Assembly: GCF_900115395.1 (NCBI RefSeq)
Contig: NZ_FOWE01000001.1
Location: 248,001-312,000 of the forward strand
DNA length: 64,000 nucleotides
Direction of reading: 5' to 3'
From: Geodermatophilus obscurus
GTDB lineage: Bacteria > Actinomycetota > Actinomycetes > Mycobacteriales > Geodermatophilaceae
Shown piece by piece: positions 1 through 7,947 of the stretch. How positions within the stretch are numbered: position 1 is the stretch's first letter; each line of letters begins with the position of its first letter. The notes below the pieces were generated by a model. That model had not been told where the DNA came from, ran no database searches, and saw only the letters and a program-made list of their open reading frames with translations. A program made the position numbers and the translations under genes.

Positions 1-516
1 CCGCAGGGCCGGCTGCACCGCGGACAGCAGCGCCAGCTCGCGCGGCCCGAAGTCCGGACCGACGCGGGCGAACACGAACGCGGACACCTCCGCCCCGCCT
101 CGCAGCGGCAGGCTGACCTGCTGGTCCCAGCCGCTCAGGTCGGCGAGGAACGCGCGCGCCGGTGACCGCCGCCAGGCGAGCGACCCGCCGGCGGCGGTCC
201 GCGCGGTCAGCGGCGTGAGGTCGCCGCACGCGTTGGCCACCATCAGCGGGTGCCGGTGGCGCATCCGCCGGGTGACCGCGTCCAGCGTCGGCACCAGCCC
301 GGGGTCGGCCCCGTGGACGGAGATCTCCGACTCGCCGGTGTGCCACCGGGTGCGCTGCAGCACCACTGCCGGGGCGTCCAGCCGGGGGCACAGGACGGCG
401 GCCACGGCGTCGACCGGCAGCCGGGGGCCGTCGGGGCCGTCCCGGCGCGCGGGGTCCGCCAGGCCGTCGGGTGCGGCGACCACGAGGTCGGTGATCTCCT
501 GGGCGGGTGAGCCCAT
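1..516 (-). CDS. LuxR-type regulator with GAF-like sensor domain (3' part cut off)
   Basis: Only the first 172 codons are inside the window and the frame is open to the edge. The start is the ATG at 516, preceded by GGAGG at the usual distance. The peptide looks like the ligand-sensing half of GAF-LuxR regulators: a variable N-terminus, then a region ending in a segment reading FGPRELALLSAVQPALR, which in this family directly precedes the helix-turn-helix. The DNA-binding domain itself is not visible, so the LuxR assignment rests on this junction motif and is an inference. It is transcribed away from the small gene at 748. Confidence 0.55.
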   Translation of the reverse strand, partial: MGSPAQEITDLVVAAPDGLADPARRDGPDGPRLPVDAVAAVLCPRLDAPAVVLQRTRWHTGESEISVHGADPGLVPTLDAVTRRMRHRHPLMVANACGDLTPLTARTAAGGSLAWRRSPARAFLADLSGWDQQVSLPLRGGAEVSAFVFARVGPDFGPRELALLSAVQPALR

Positions 517-747
517 GAGGGGCCTCCGGCGGTCTCGGCGGGGCGGTCGCCGCCTGCTGTCCGGGACGCGGCCCGGGTTCCTCGCGCGACCGGGAGGCGT
601 CAACGCGGATCCGCCCGGCCGTCAAGCGGGACGTGCGCGGCCGTCCCTACGCAGATGTGCGGAGAGACGCCGGCCCGGTGCGGCCCCTAGCGTCCGCCGC
701 GAGCGGAACAGCACCGCGGAACGGCACCGCAACACCGAGGGGGAACC

Positions 748-1125
748 GTGGCACTGACCATCCTGCACCTGCGCTGGGACGTCTCCGGCGACGAGGCCTA
801 CGACGCACTCGGCCGGGCGCTCCCGGAGGACGACCGCCGGCCGCCGGAGTGCCTGTCCCGCCGGCACGTCCGCCACCCGCGGGCGGTCATGGTCTACGAG
901 GTCTGGGACGACGCGCGGGCCGCCGGGTCGGAGCTCGACCGGGTCCGCGCCGAGCTCGGCGCCGGCCCCGACGCCCCGCAGCGCGTGGCCTTCTCCGTCC
1001 CCGAGTACTTCGCCGCCGGCTTCGGTCAGCGGCCCCGGGCGGCGCGGCCGGCCGACGCAGGCACGCCCGCCGTCCCGGCTCCCCGCGAGCCCGAGGCCGC
1101 ACCGGCGCCCGCGCCGGTGCCCTGA
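748..1125 (+). CDS. hypothetical protein, 125 aa
   Basis: I do not recognise a family. The GTG start follows a GAGGGGG ribosome-binding site by a few bases. Residues 1-90 look like a compact folded domain (MALTILHLRWDV at the start, then several Arg/Asp-rich helices), with a Pro/Ala-rich tail from about residue 95 to the end. There is no signal peptide or membrane segment. It stands alone and is closed by a strong hairpin 11 bases after the stop. Codon use is normal for the window, so it is probably a real gene of unknown role. Confidence 0.6.
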   Translation: MALTILHLRWDVSGDEAYDALGRALPEDDRRPPECLSRRHVRHPRAVMVYEVWDDARAAGSELDRVRAELGAGPDAPQRVAFSVPEYFAAGFGQRPRAARPADAGTPAVPAPREPEAAPAPAPVP

Positions 1126-1135
1126 CGGAGGCCCC

Positions 1136-1163
1136 GACGGCCCCGACCGAGGTCGGGGCCGTC
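1136..1163. terminator. perfect 12-bp hairpin between convergent genes
   Basis: Arms at 1136-1147 and 1152-1163 are exactly complementary around a CGAG loop. There is no T-run, as is usual in high-GC actinobacteria. It lies just after the 748 gene and beyond the 3' end of the dienelactone hydrolase gene that converges on it. Confidence 0.7.
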
Positions 1164-1168
1164 GGCTC

Positions 1169-1258
1169 CTGAGGTGCTCGGCCCCTGAGGTGCTCGGCCC
1201 CTGAGGTGCTCGGCCCCTGAGGTGCTCGGCCCCTGAGGTGCTCAGCCCCTGAGGTGCC
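1169..1258. repeat. 16-bp tandem repeat, five copies plus a partial
   Basis: The unit CTGAGGTGCTCGGCCC is repeated at 1169, 1185, 1201, 1217 and 1233 (the last with one mismatch) and continues as a 9-base partial. The array overlaps the last codons of the dienelactone hydrolase gene, whose stop at 1242-1244 lies inside the fifth unit. It looks like slippage expansion of the gene's 3' end; 16 is not a multiple of 3, so the extra copies must lie outside the reading frame, and they do. Confidence 0.9.
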
Positions 1259-1985
1259 TGCCGAACCAGGCCTCGGTGCGGGCCCAGGTGTCGGCCGCGG
1301 CCGCCGGGTCGGGCCTGATGCGCAACACGTTGCGCATCAGCGGGCGCAGGGCGCGCGGGCCCACCGGGGCGTCGTGCAGGAAGCCGTGCCCGGCGCCGGG
1401 GTACTCGCGCACGTCGGACTCGACGCCGAGCCGGGCGAGCACCGCCGTCAGCTCGGCGGCGGCGCCCCGCAGCCCGGGGTCGGCCCCCCCGTAGGCGCCC
1501 AGGACCGGGCAGGCTCCCAGCAGCGCCGTGTGCGGGTCCTCCGGCAGCCGGGCGTAGAACACCGCCGCGGCGTCGAACCCGCGCGCGGCCAGGTGCAGGG
1601 CCAGGCCCCCGCCGACGCTCGACCCCAGGACGCCGAGGCGGCCGGTGCAGCCGGGCACGGCGGCGAGGTGCGCGCGGGCGGCCTCCGCGTCGGCGAACGG
1701 GCGCCCGGTCCCGGCGGCCACGGCACGGAACGTCGGTACCAGGCTGCGGCGGGCGCCGCCGTCGGTGAACAGGTCCGGCATCAGCGCCAGGTAGCCGGCG
1801 GCGGCGATCCGCCGCACCTGGCGGCGCATGACACCGTCGACCCCGAAGGCCTCGTGCAGCAGCACCACGCCCGGCCACGGGCCGGACCCCCCGGGCACGC
1901 CGAGCACCCCGCGCAGGCCGGGGGTCCCGCCCGGCGCGGCCGGGATCTCGACGTCGGTCAGGACGGTGTCGTGCAGCTCGGTCAC
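1242..1985 (-). CDS. dienelactone hydrolase family protein
   Basis: A 247-aa cytosolic alpha/beta hydrolase of the dienelactone hydrolase family, which opens lactone or ester bonds. The GTG start has GGGAGG upstream. The nucleophile elbow reads GSSVGGG with Ser at residue 123, where classical dienelactone hydrolases have Cys (GxCxGG); Asp in AYGGADPG and His in GAGHGF complete a triad. With Ser as nucleophile the substrate may be a simple ester rather than dienelactone, which is inference. It is divergent from the FAD monooxygenase at 2115, with about 130 bases between the two starts. Its 3' end runs into the 16-bp repeat array. Confidence 0.85.
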   Translation of the reverse strand: MTELHDTVLTDVEIPAAPGGTPGLRGVLGVPGGSGPWPGVVLLHEAFGVDGVMRRQVRRIAAAGYLALMPDLFTDGGARRSLVPTFRAVAAGTGRPFADAEAARAHLAAVPGCTGRLGVLGSSVGGGLALHLAARGFDAAAVFYARLPEDPHTALLGACPVLGAYGGADPGLRGAAAELTAVLARLGVESDVREYPGAGHGFLHDAPVGPRALRPLMRNVLRIRPDPAAAADTWARTEAWFGRHLRG

Positions 1986-2114
1986 GTGCTGCCTCCCGCG
2001 GGGTCGAGCGGCCGGTGCCGCCGATGCTGGCAGAGAACCGCGCGCAGGGGGGTTGGCGCACGCCGCGCGGTGTGAGGGGATGCCCGCAGGGCTCTCTGGG
2101 GGAGGTACTGGGGG

Positions 2115-3317
2115 ATGGCACGGGCGACGGAACGGGCGATCGTGGTCGGCGGCGGGGTCGCCGGTCCGGTGGCGGCCATGGCGCTGCAGCGGGCGGGGAT
2201 CGAGGCGACGGTCCACGAGGCCCACCCGGCACCGGCCGGGGACGTCGGGGCGTGGCTCGGCGTCCAGGTCAACGGGCTCGACGCGCTGGCCGCCGTCGGC
2301 GCCGAGGACGCCGTCCGCGCCGCGGCCTTCCCCACGCCGGTCATCGAGTTCCGCAACGCGGCCGGCCGGGTGCTGGGCGAGCTGCCCACCGGCGACCCCG
2401 CCGGTGCCCGCCCGGCCGGCGTCTCGCTGCGCCGCTCGGAGCTCTACCGGGCACTGCACGACGAGGCGGTCGACCGCGGCGTCGAGGTCCGCCACCGCTC
2501 CCGCCTCGTCTCCGCCGAGGACACAGGCGACGGCGTCACCGCGGTCTTCGACGACGGGCACACCGAGACCGCGGACCTGCTCGTCGGCGCCGACGGCGTC
2601 CGCTCCACGGTGCGCACCCTGGTCGACCCCGGCGCCCCGGCGCCCCGCTTCGTCCCGGTGCTCACCACCGCCGGGTACTCCGAGCACACCCCGGCCGACG
2701 CCGAGCCCGGCCGGCTGACCATGGTGTTCGGCCGGCGCGGGTTCGGCGGGTACCTCGCCGCGCCGGACGGGCGGACCTGGTGGTTCGCCACCCCGCCGCT
2801 GACCCGGGAGCCCCCGGCCGCGGAGGTCGCCGCCACCACCGACCTGCAGTGGCGGGCCCGGCTCTACGACCTCTTCCGCGGCGACCGGTCCCCGCTGGTG
2901 GCGCTGGTGGAGGCCACCCCCGGGCCACTGCGCGGGTGGACGACGTACGACGTCCCCTCCCTGCCCCGGTGGCACCGCGGGCGCACGGTGCTGATCGGCG
3001 ACGCCGCGCACGCGACCGCGCCGGGTGCCGGGCAGGGCTCGTCGCTGGCGATGGAGGACGCCGTCGTCCTGGCCCGCTGCCTGCGCGACCTCCCCGCCGC
3101 CGACGCCCTGCGCACCTTCGAGGCGCTGCGCCGGCCCCGCGCGGAGCGGATGGTCGCCCAGGGCTTCGCGGCCAGCAGCGCGGAGGCCCCGCCGGCGGTG
3201 GGCCGGCTGGTGCGCGACCTCGTCATGCCGGTGGTGCTGCGGCTGCGCGACCCCCGCGCCTGGGGGCGCGCGCACCGGGTGGAGTGGGACGTGCCCGTGC
3301 CGGTGCCGGTGGGCTGA
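2115..3317 (+). CDS. FAD-dependent monooxygenase (aromatic hydroxylase type)
   Basis: A 400-aa single-component flavoprotein of the PHBH-like class, which hydroxylates aromatic or polyketide-like substrates using NAD(P)H and oxygen. The Rossmann motif VGGGVAG lies at residues 11-17, the DG-type motif reads LLVGADGVRST, and the second FAD motif GDAAHATAPGAGQG begins near residue 295. The length is typical. The ATG start follows GGGGGAGG. The substrate cannot be read from the sequence. The divergent dienelactone-hydrolase-like gene could act on the same compounds. Confidence 0.85.
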   Translation: MARATERAIVVGGGVAGPVAAMALQRAGIEATVHEAHPAPAGDVGAWLGVQVNGLDALAAVGAEDAVRAAAFPTPVIEFRNAAGRVLGELPTGDPAGARPAGVSLRRSELYRALHDEAVDRGVEVRHRSRLVSAEDTGDGVTAVFDDGHTETADLLVGADGVRSTVRTLVDPGAPAPRFVPVLTTAGYSEHTPADAEPGRLTMVFGRRGFGGYLAAPDGRTWWFATPPLTREPPAAEVAATTDLQWRARLYDLFRGDRSPLVALVEATPGPLRGWTTYDVPSLPRWHRGRTVLIGDAAHATAPGAGQGSSLAMEDAVVLARCLRDLPAADALRTFEALRRPRAERMVAQGFAASSAEAPPAVGRLVRDLVMPVVLRLRDPRAWGRAHRVEWDVPVPVPVG

Positions 3318-3394
3318 GCGGGGGAGCGCGTCACCGGAACGGGCCGGCGTCGTCGTCCCCGGCGTCGTCCTCCCGGCCCCGATGGAGTGGTCCG

Positions 3395-4058
3395 TTGCGC
3401 CGCCTCCTCGCCGTCGTCCTCTCCGCGCTCGCGTGCGCGTTCGTCCTCTCCCCGCCGGCCGCGGCCGCGCCGCAGTGCCTGCGCTCGACCCGCGACTACC
3501 CCCGCGTGCTGGCGCAGGCCCTCGGCGCGCGGCTGACCGACGTCACCTGCGGCGGCGGCGAGACCGCCGACTGCTCCACCGCCCAGTTCCCGGCGTGGCC
3601 CCGCAGCTCGAGGCGCTCCCGCTCGACGCCGACCTGGTCACGATGACCATCGGTGGCAACGACAGCGGGGTGTTCGTCGAGTCGATCCCGCGCTGCACCA
3701 GCGCCGGACTGCTCACCCTCGGCCAGGGCAGCCCTGCCGCGACACCTACGGCACCTCGTTCGAGGACACCGTGCGCACCACCACCCACCCGGCGCTGGTG
3801 CGCGCCCTGACGGCGGTGCGCGACGCGGCGCCGCGGGCCCGCGTGGCGATCCTCGGCTACCCGTGGATCCTGCCGGCCACCGGCGTCACCTTCGTCGACC
3901 TCGCCGGGGTGTCCGAGGGCCACCACGCCTGTCGGCCGCTCGGCGTCCGCCGGTTGGAGACGGTGCCGCAGGGGACCAACGCGGTCATCGTGCACCCCAA
4001 CGCCCTCGGCGAGCAGGAGATGGTCGCGCAGGTCCAGCAGGTGCTGCGCCTGCGCTGA
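3395..4058 (+). pseudogene. decayed GDSL/SGNH secreted lipase
   Basis: Parts of a secreted SGNH lipase lie in three frames. A TTG start at 3395 with GGAG upstream opens a signal peptide (LRRLLAVVLSALACAFVL) and reads into CLRSTRDYPRVLAQALGA. Near 3600 the frame shifts to LEALPLDADLVTMTIGGNDS, the block III region, and near 3770 it shifts again to a segment with VAILGYPWILP and VHPNALGE. The catalytic GDSY block that should follow the signal peptide is missing, and the stretch between ILPATG and VTFVDLAG is shorter than in intact relatives. Two frameshifts plus loss of the nucleophile block make an inactive gene likely. Sequencing error alone would not explain the missing block. Confidence 0.75.
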
Positions 4059-4076
4059 GCCGCACGGTCCACCCAG

Positions 4077-4109
4077 CCGTGCGCCCGGCCTCCGCGGCCG
4101 GGCGCACGG
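4077..4109. terminator. perfect 14-bp hairpin
   Basis: Arms at 4077-4090 and 4096-4109 are fully complementary with a TCCGC loop. It sits between the lipase remnant and the convergent MFS gene, whose stop begins at the next base. Confidence 0.8.
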
Positions 4110-5291
4110 TCACCGCCGCGGGATCGCCAGCGCCGCCGCCAGTCCGGCGGCCACCACGGCGGTGCTGACGGCGAAGGCCACCTGGTAGGACGCGACGTCG
4201 GTCAGCCACCCGGCCACCAGCGGCCCGACGACCGCACCCAGGTCGGCCGACATCTGGAACACCGCAACGACCCGGCCGCCGCGCGCCGGGCTCACGTCGC
4301 CGACCAGCGCCGCCGGCACGCTCGCCAGCAGGGAGGCGGCCAGCCCGTAGGTGGCCATCGACAGCAGGAAGGCCCCGGTCGCCGGCGGCAGCACCAGGAC
4401 CGCCATCGCCGCCGTCCCGACCGCCGCGCCCAGCACCAGACTCGGCCGGCGGCCCCACGTGTCGGCCAGCCGGCCCGAGCGCAGCAGGCCGATCGCCTGC
4501 GCGGCCGAGCCGGCGAGCAGCCCCACGCCGGCCCAGGCCGCGGTGCGCCCCAGCTCCTCGGTGACGTAGAGGGGCACCAGGGAGTTGCGGACGCCGAAGA
4601 GCACCCAGCCGATGCCGAGGTTGGCGACCAGCGCCGCCACGTAGGCGCGGGTGCGCAGCGCCGCGCGCAGCGACAGCGGCTCGCCGGCCGGTGCCGGTGC
4701 CGGTGCCGCGCCGCCGGCTGGCCGGGCCGGGGCGCGCAGCAGCACCATCGCCACGGCGCCGGCGACGAGCAGGAACCCGGCGTAGAGGAAGAACGGCAGC
4801 CGTGGGGACAGCGTCGTCAGCAGGCCGCCGAAGGCCGGGCCGGCGATCCCGCCGAGGATGAACCCGCCCTGGTACGTGGCGGCGGCCCGGCCGCGGTGCG
4901 TGGGCGGCGCCACCCGCAGCAGCAGGGCCAGCGCCGCGACGGTGAACATGGCGCTGCCGATCCCGCCGGCGGCGCGCAGCACCAGGAAGACCGGGAAGGA
5001 CGTCGCCAGCCCCGCCAGGCCGGTGGTCACCGCCACCAGGACCAGCCCGGCGGCGAGCACCAGTCGCTCCCCGACCCGCTCGACCAGCGAGCCGCCGGCG
5101 AACGCGGAGACGAACCGGAAGAAGGCGAACGCGCTCACGGCCAGGCCGACCGCCGTCGTCCCCACGCCGAAGGAGCGGGCGAACAGCGGGATGGCCGGGG
5201 CGACGATGCCGAAGCCCAGCGCGACGACGAAGGCGACGACGGCGAGGACGCCGACCTCGCGGGGGAGGTCGCCTCCTCCCCGTCGCAGCAC
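4110..5291 (-). CDS. MFS transporter
   Basis: A 393-aa polytopic membrane protein with about twelve hydrophobic segments and the MFS pattern, including DTWGRRPSLVLG after segment six as the loop signature. Such proteins usually export drugs or small metabolites; the substrate is unknown. The GTG at 5291 is the last start that keeps the first membrane helix (VGVLAVVAFVVALGFGIV); its ribosome-binding site is weak. It is divergent from the lipoprotein esterase at 5353, with only 61 bases between the starts. Confidence 0.85.
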   Translation of the reverse strand: MLRRGGGDLPREVGVLAVVAFVVALGFGIVAPAIPLFARSFGVGTTAVGLAVSAFAFFRFVSAFAGGSLVERVGERLVLAAGLVLVAVTTGLAGLATSFPVFLVLRAAGGIGSAMFTVAALALLLRVAPPTHRGRAAATYQGGFILGGIAGPAFGGLLTTLSPRLPFFLYAGFLLVAGAVAMVLLRAPARPAGGAAPAPAPAGEPLSLRAALRTRAYVAALVANLGIGWVLFGVRNSLVPLYVTEELGRTAAWAGVGLLAGSAAQAIGLLRSGRLADTWGRRPSLVLGAAVGTAAMAVLVLPPATGAFLLSMATYGLAASLLASVPAALVGDVSPARGGRVVAVFQMSADLGAVVGPLVAGWLTDVASYQVAFAVSTAVVAAGLAAALAIPRR

Positions 5292-5352
5292 GGCGCCGAT
5301 GCTGTCAGGCCGTCCCGGGTGACGGCGCACCGGAGGTGGGTACCGGGAGCCC

Positions 5353-6117
5353 GTGCTCACCCGACGCCGTCTGCTGGTGGCGGCCGGCCGGCTCGCGGTC
5401 GCGGGCATGGTGGCAGGGTGCGGGGCCCGGACGACAGGCCCTCCGGTGGCGAGCCCGGACCCGGCCGTCCTCACCGCCCGCCCGACGGCGACGCCCGGCG
5501 GGCCTGCCCCCGCCCCGGGCACGCGGGCACTCGGGCTGGAGGATGCCCGCGACACCCTGCTGCACGTCCCCGCAGCGGGGGTCCCCGGGCCGGCGCCGCT
5601 CGTCGTCGTCCTGCACGGCGCGGGCGGCGACGCCGAGGCCGGGCTCGGGCTGCTGCGGCCGCCGGCCGACGAGCAGGGCCTGGTGCTCCTGGCGCCGGCC
5701 TCCCGTGGCAGCACCTGGGACGCGGTCGCCGGCGGCTACGGGCCCGACGTGGCCGTGGTCGACCGCGCGCTGACCGCCGTCCTCGCGAGCGTGCCGGTCG
5801 ACCCGGAGCGGATAGCCGTCGCCGGCTTCTCCGACGGCGCCTCCTACGCGCTGGGCCTGGGGCTGGCGAACGGCGGCCTGTTCCGCCGGGTGGTCGCCTT
5901 CTCGCCCGGGTTCGTGCCCCCGGGGCCGCGCCACGGCCGCCCGCCCGTGTTCGTCTCCCACGGGACCGGTGACGACGTGCTGCCGATCGACCGGACCAGC
6001 CGGCGCATCGTCCCGGCGCTGCTCGACGACGGCCACGAGGTGACCTACCGGGAGTTCGACGGCGGCCACGTCGTGCCGTCCGAGGTGGCCCGGGAGGCGG
6101 CCGACCGGCTCGGCTGA
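5353..6117 (+). CDS. lipoprotein esterase, polyhydroxybutyrate-depolymerase-like
   Basis: A 254-aa exported alpha/beta hydrolase. The N-terminus has twin-arginine-like residues (TRRRLLVAAGRLAV) and a lipobox VAGC, giving lipidation at Cys23. The linker to about residue 60 is Pro/Ala/Thr-rich. The oxyanion region reads VVLHGAGGD, the nucleophile elbow GFSDGAS has Ser160, and Asp and His lie in SHGTGDDVLP and DGGHVVP. This order matches the LpqC/PHB-depolymerase group of extracytoplasmic esterases. The GTG start is chosen because it includes the whole signal peptide. Confidence 0.8.
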   Translation: MLTRRRLLVAAGRLAVAGMVAGCGARTTGPPVASPDPAVLTARPTATPGGPAPAPGTRALGLEDARDTLLHVPAAGVPGPAPLVVVLHGAGGDAEAGLGLLRPPADEQGLVLLAPASRGSTWDAVAGGYGPDVAVVDRALTAVLASVPVDPERIAVAGFSDGASYALGLGLANGGLFRRVVAFSPGFVPPGPRHGRPPVFVSHGTGDDVLPIDRTSRRIVPALLDDGHEVTYREFDGGHVVPSEVAREAADRLG

Positions 6118-6122
6118 CCGGG

Positions 6123-6827
6123 TCAGCCCACCTCCTCGGCGAGCCGCCGGATCGGGTCCGACCACGCGGCCGGCGTCGTCCACACGAAGCTGTGCGCCCC
6201 CGGGACGGACGCGAACCGGCCGTCCCGGGCACGGGCGGCCAGGGAACGGGCCCAGTCCTCCGTGCACAGCCGGTCGTCCGCGCCGTGCAGGACCAGCACC
6301 GGGACCGGGACCTGCGGCACGGCGTCCTCGAGGCGGTCGGCGAGGTGGGCCCGGACGGCGTGCACCACCCGGCGCATCCCCGCCCGCGCGCGCTCGGGAC
6401 GGTGGGCCTCGTCGAGGTCCGGCGGCTCCAGCCGGTGGTTGCGGTGCCAGGCCCGCAGCACCCCGCCGAGGCTGCGGAAGCGAGGGTCGACCGTCGGGCC
6501 GGCCAGCACCAGCGCGCGCACGCCGGGCTGGTGCCGCAGCGCCACGTGGGTGGCGACCTGCGTGCCGCCGGAGTGCCCCGCGAGCACCACCCGGGCCAGG
6601 CCCGCGTCGGCGAGCCAGGTGGCGACGGCGTCGGCGAACTCCCCGACGTCGAGCTCGTGCGGCGGCTCGCCGCTGCCCGAGAAGCCCGGGAGCTCCACCA
6701 GGGAGGCCCGCGTCCACGTCCCCAGCTCCCGGAGCGCGGGGACGAGGTAGTCGGCGACGCCGATGCCCTGGACCACCACGACCTCCGCGACGCCGGGGCG
6801 CGGCCGGCCCACCGAGCGGCTGTGCAC
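6123..6827 (-). CDS. alpha/beta hydrolase
   Basis: An alpha/beta hydrolase with the nucleophile elbow AGHSGGTQ, Asp in LVLHGADDRL and His in GAHSF; substrate unknown. The coordinates use the first standard start, a GTG at 6827 (234 aa). The frame stays open and looks coding upstream (IVPADLPTPLGRV), and a GGAGG lies six bases before an in-frame CTG at 6890. I think that CTG may be the true start, giving 255 aa. It converges with the lipoprotein esterase gene, five bases apart. Confidence 0.75.
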   Translation of the reverse strand: MHSRSVGRPRPGVAEVVVVQGIGVADYLVPALRELGTWTRASLVELPGFSGSGEPPHELDVGEFADAVATWLADAGLARVVLAGHSGGTQVATHVALRHQPGVRALVLAGPTVDPRFRSLGGVLRAWHRNHRLEPPDLDEAHRPERARAGMRRVVHAVRAHLADRLEDAVPQVPVPVLVLHGADDRLCTEDWARSLAARARDGRFASVPGAHSFVWTTPAAWSDPIRRLAEEVG

Positions 6828-7050
6828 CCGCCCGAGCGGGGTCGGGAGGTCGGCCGGGACGATCTCCCGGCCGGTCCGGTCGGTCGACAGGGGACACCTC
6901 CGATGGTCCAGCAGACGCGCCGGGGCTGGGCGGTGCCGTCCGCCAGTCTGGTCGCGCCGGCCCCCGGGTGCGCGACGGCCGCGCGGCTGGTTGGCTCGCT
7001 CCGAGGCGGCCCAGCAGGCGGCCGCCCGGGTCGCTGACCGGGAGACGAAC

Positions 7051-7431
7051 GTGGTCACCACCAGTGCAGGCACGTCCAAGCAGACGGCGGCGCAGGCGCT
7101 CGGGATCGCCGGCGCCGCGTTCGGGGCGGTGAGCGTCCTCGCGCCGCGGGCGGTCGCCACCGGGTACGGCGTCCCGCCGACGCCCCAGGGCCTCCAGCTG
7201 CAGCGGCTGTTCGGCAGCCGCGCGCTCGCGCTCTCGGTCATGGCCCTCACCGCGCGTACCCCGGAGGAGGTCGACCGGGGTCTCGCGGTGGTCGCGGGCG
7301 CGAACCTCCTCGACGTGCTCACGGCGCTCGCGGCGGCCGGTGGGTCGGGTCGGCCCACCACGGTCCGCGCGGTGGCCAGCTCAGCCGTCTACGGCGCGGC
7401 GGCGCTGGCGGTCCGGGCGATGCGGGACTGA
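7051..7431 (+). CDS. small membrane protein of unknown function
   Basis: A 126-aa protein with about four hydrophobic stretches and the order seen in short DUF4267-like membrane proteins; that family name is a guess. The GTG start is preceded by GGGAGA. Its TGA stop overlaps an in-frame CTG for the downstream mug-like gene in the pattern CTGA, so the two are probably translated together. Confidence 0.65.
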   Translation: MVTTSAGTSKQTAAQALGIAGAAFGAVSVLAPRAVATGYGVPPTPQGLQLQRLFGSRALALSVMALTARTPEEVDRGLAVVAGANLLDVLTALAAAGGSGRPTTVRAVASSAVYGAAALAVRAMRD

Positions 7432-7490
7432 GCGCCGACGCCGCACCGGCCGGGAAGCCGCTGCCCGACGTCGTCGCACCGGACCTCGAC

Positions 7491-7946
7491 GTGCTGTTCT
7501 GCGGGATCAACCCCTCACTGCTGTCGGCCGCCCGCGGGCACCACTTCGCGCGGCCCGGCAACCGGTTCTGGCCGGCGCTGCACCTGGCCGGGCTCACCCC
7601 GCGCCGGCTGACGCCGGAGGAGGACCGGGAGCTGCCGCGGTACGGCCTCGGGGTCACCAACCTGGTCGCCCGGCCCACGCGGACGGCGGCCGAGCTCACC
7701 GCCGAGGAGCTGCACGAGGGTGCGGCGGCCCTCACCGACCTGGTGGAGCGGTACCGCCCGCGCACCGTCGCGGTCCTGGGCATCACCGCCTGGCGGCTGG
7801 CCACCGGCCGGGCCCGCAGCGCGTGGGGCCGCCAGCCCGACCGGCTCGCCGGCGCCGAGACCTGGGTGCTGCCCAACCCCAGCGGCCTGAACGCGCACTT
7901 CCAGCTGCCCGACCTCGCCCGGCTCTACGCCGGCCTGCGCGGGTGA
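7491..7946 (+). CDS. mug: G/U mismatch-specific uracil-DNA glycosylase
   Basis: A Mug/TDG-family base-excision enzyme that removes uracil or ethenocytosine from mispairs. The motif FCGINPSLLSAARGHHFA matches the active-site block with its Asn, and NPSGLNAHF matches the second conserved loop. The first standard start is the GTG at 7491, which begins only four residues before the motif. Upstream in the same frame the sequence LPDVVAPDLDVLFCG continues family similarity (E. coli Mug has DILAPGLRVVFCG), so translation probably begins earlier, perhaps at the CTG at 7428 (overlapping the previous stop) or at 7461. Confidence 0.8.
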   Translation: MLFCGINPSLLSAARGHHFARPGNRFWPALHLAGLTPRRLTPEEDRELPRYGLGVTNLVARPTRTAAELTAEELHEGAAALTDLVERYRPRTVAVLGITAWRLATGRARSAWGRQPDRLAGAETWVLPNPSGLNAHFQLPDLARLYAGLRG

Positions 7947-7947
7947 G

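Noticed and set aside
1169..1258. Possible CRISPR-like array
   Set aside because: The units are directly adjacent with no spacers and only 16 bp long, so it is a simple tandem repeat.
1986..3275. Upstream extension of the dienelactone hydrolase frame
   Set aside because: It lies antisense to the FAD monooxygenase gene and gives a low-complexity Gly/Arg sequence. The GTG at 1985 has a good ribosome-binding site.
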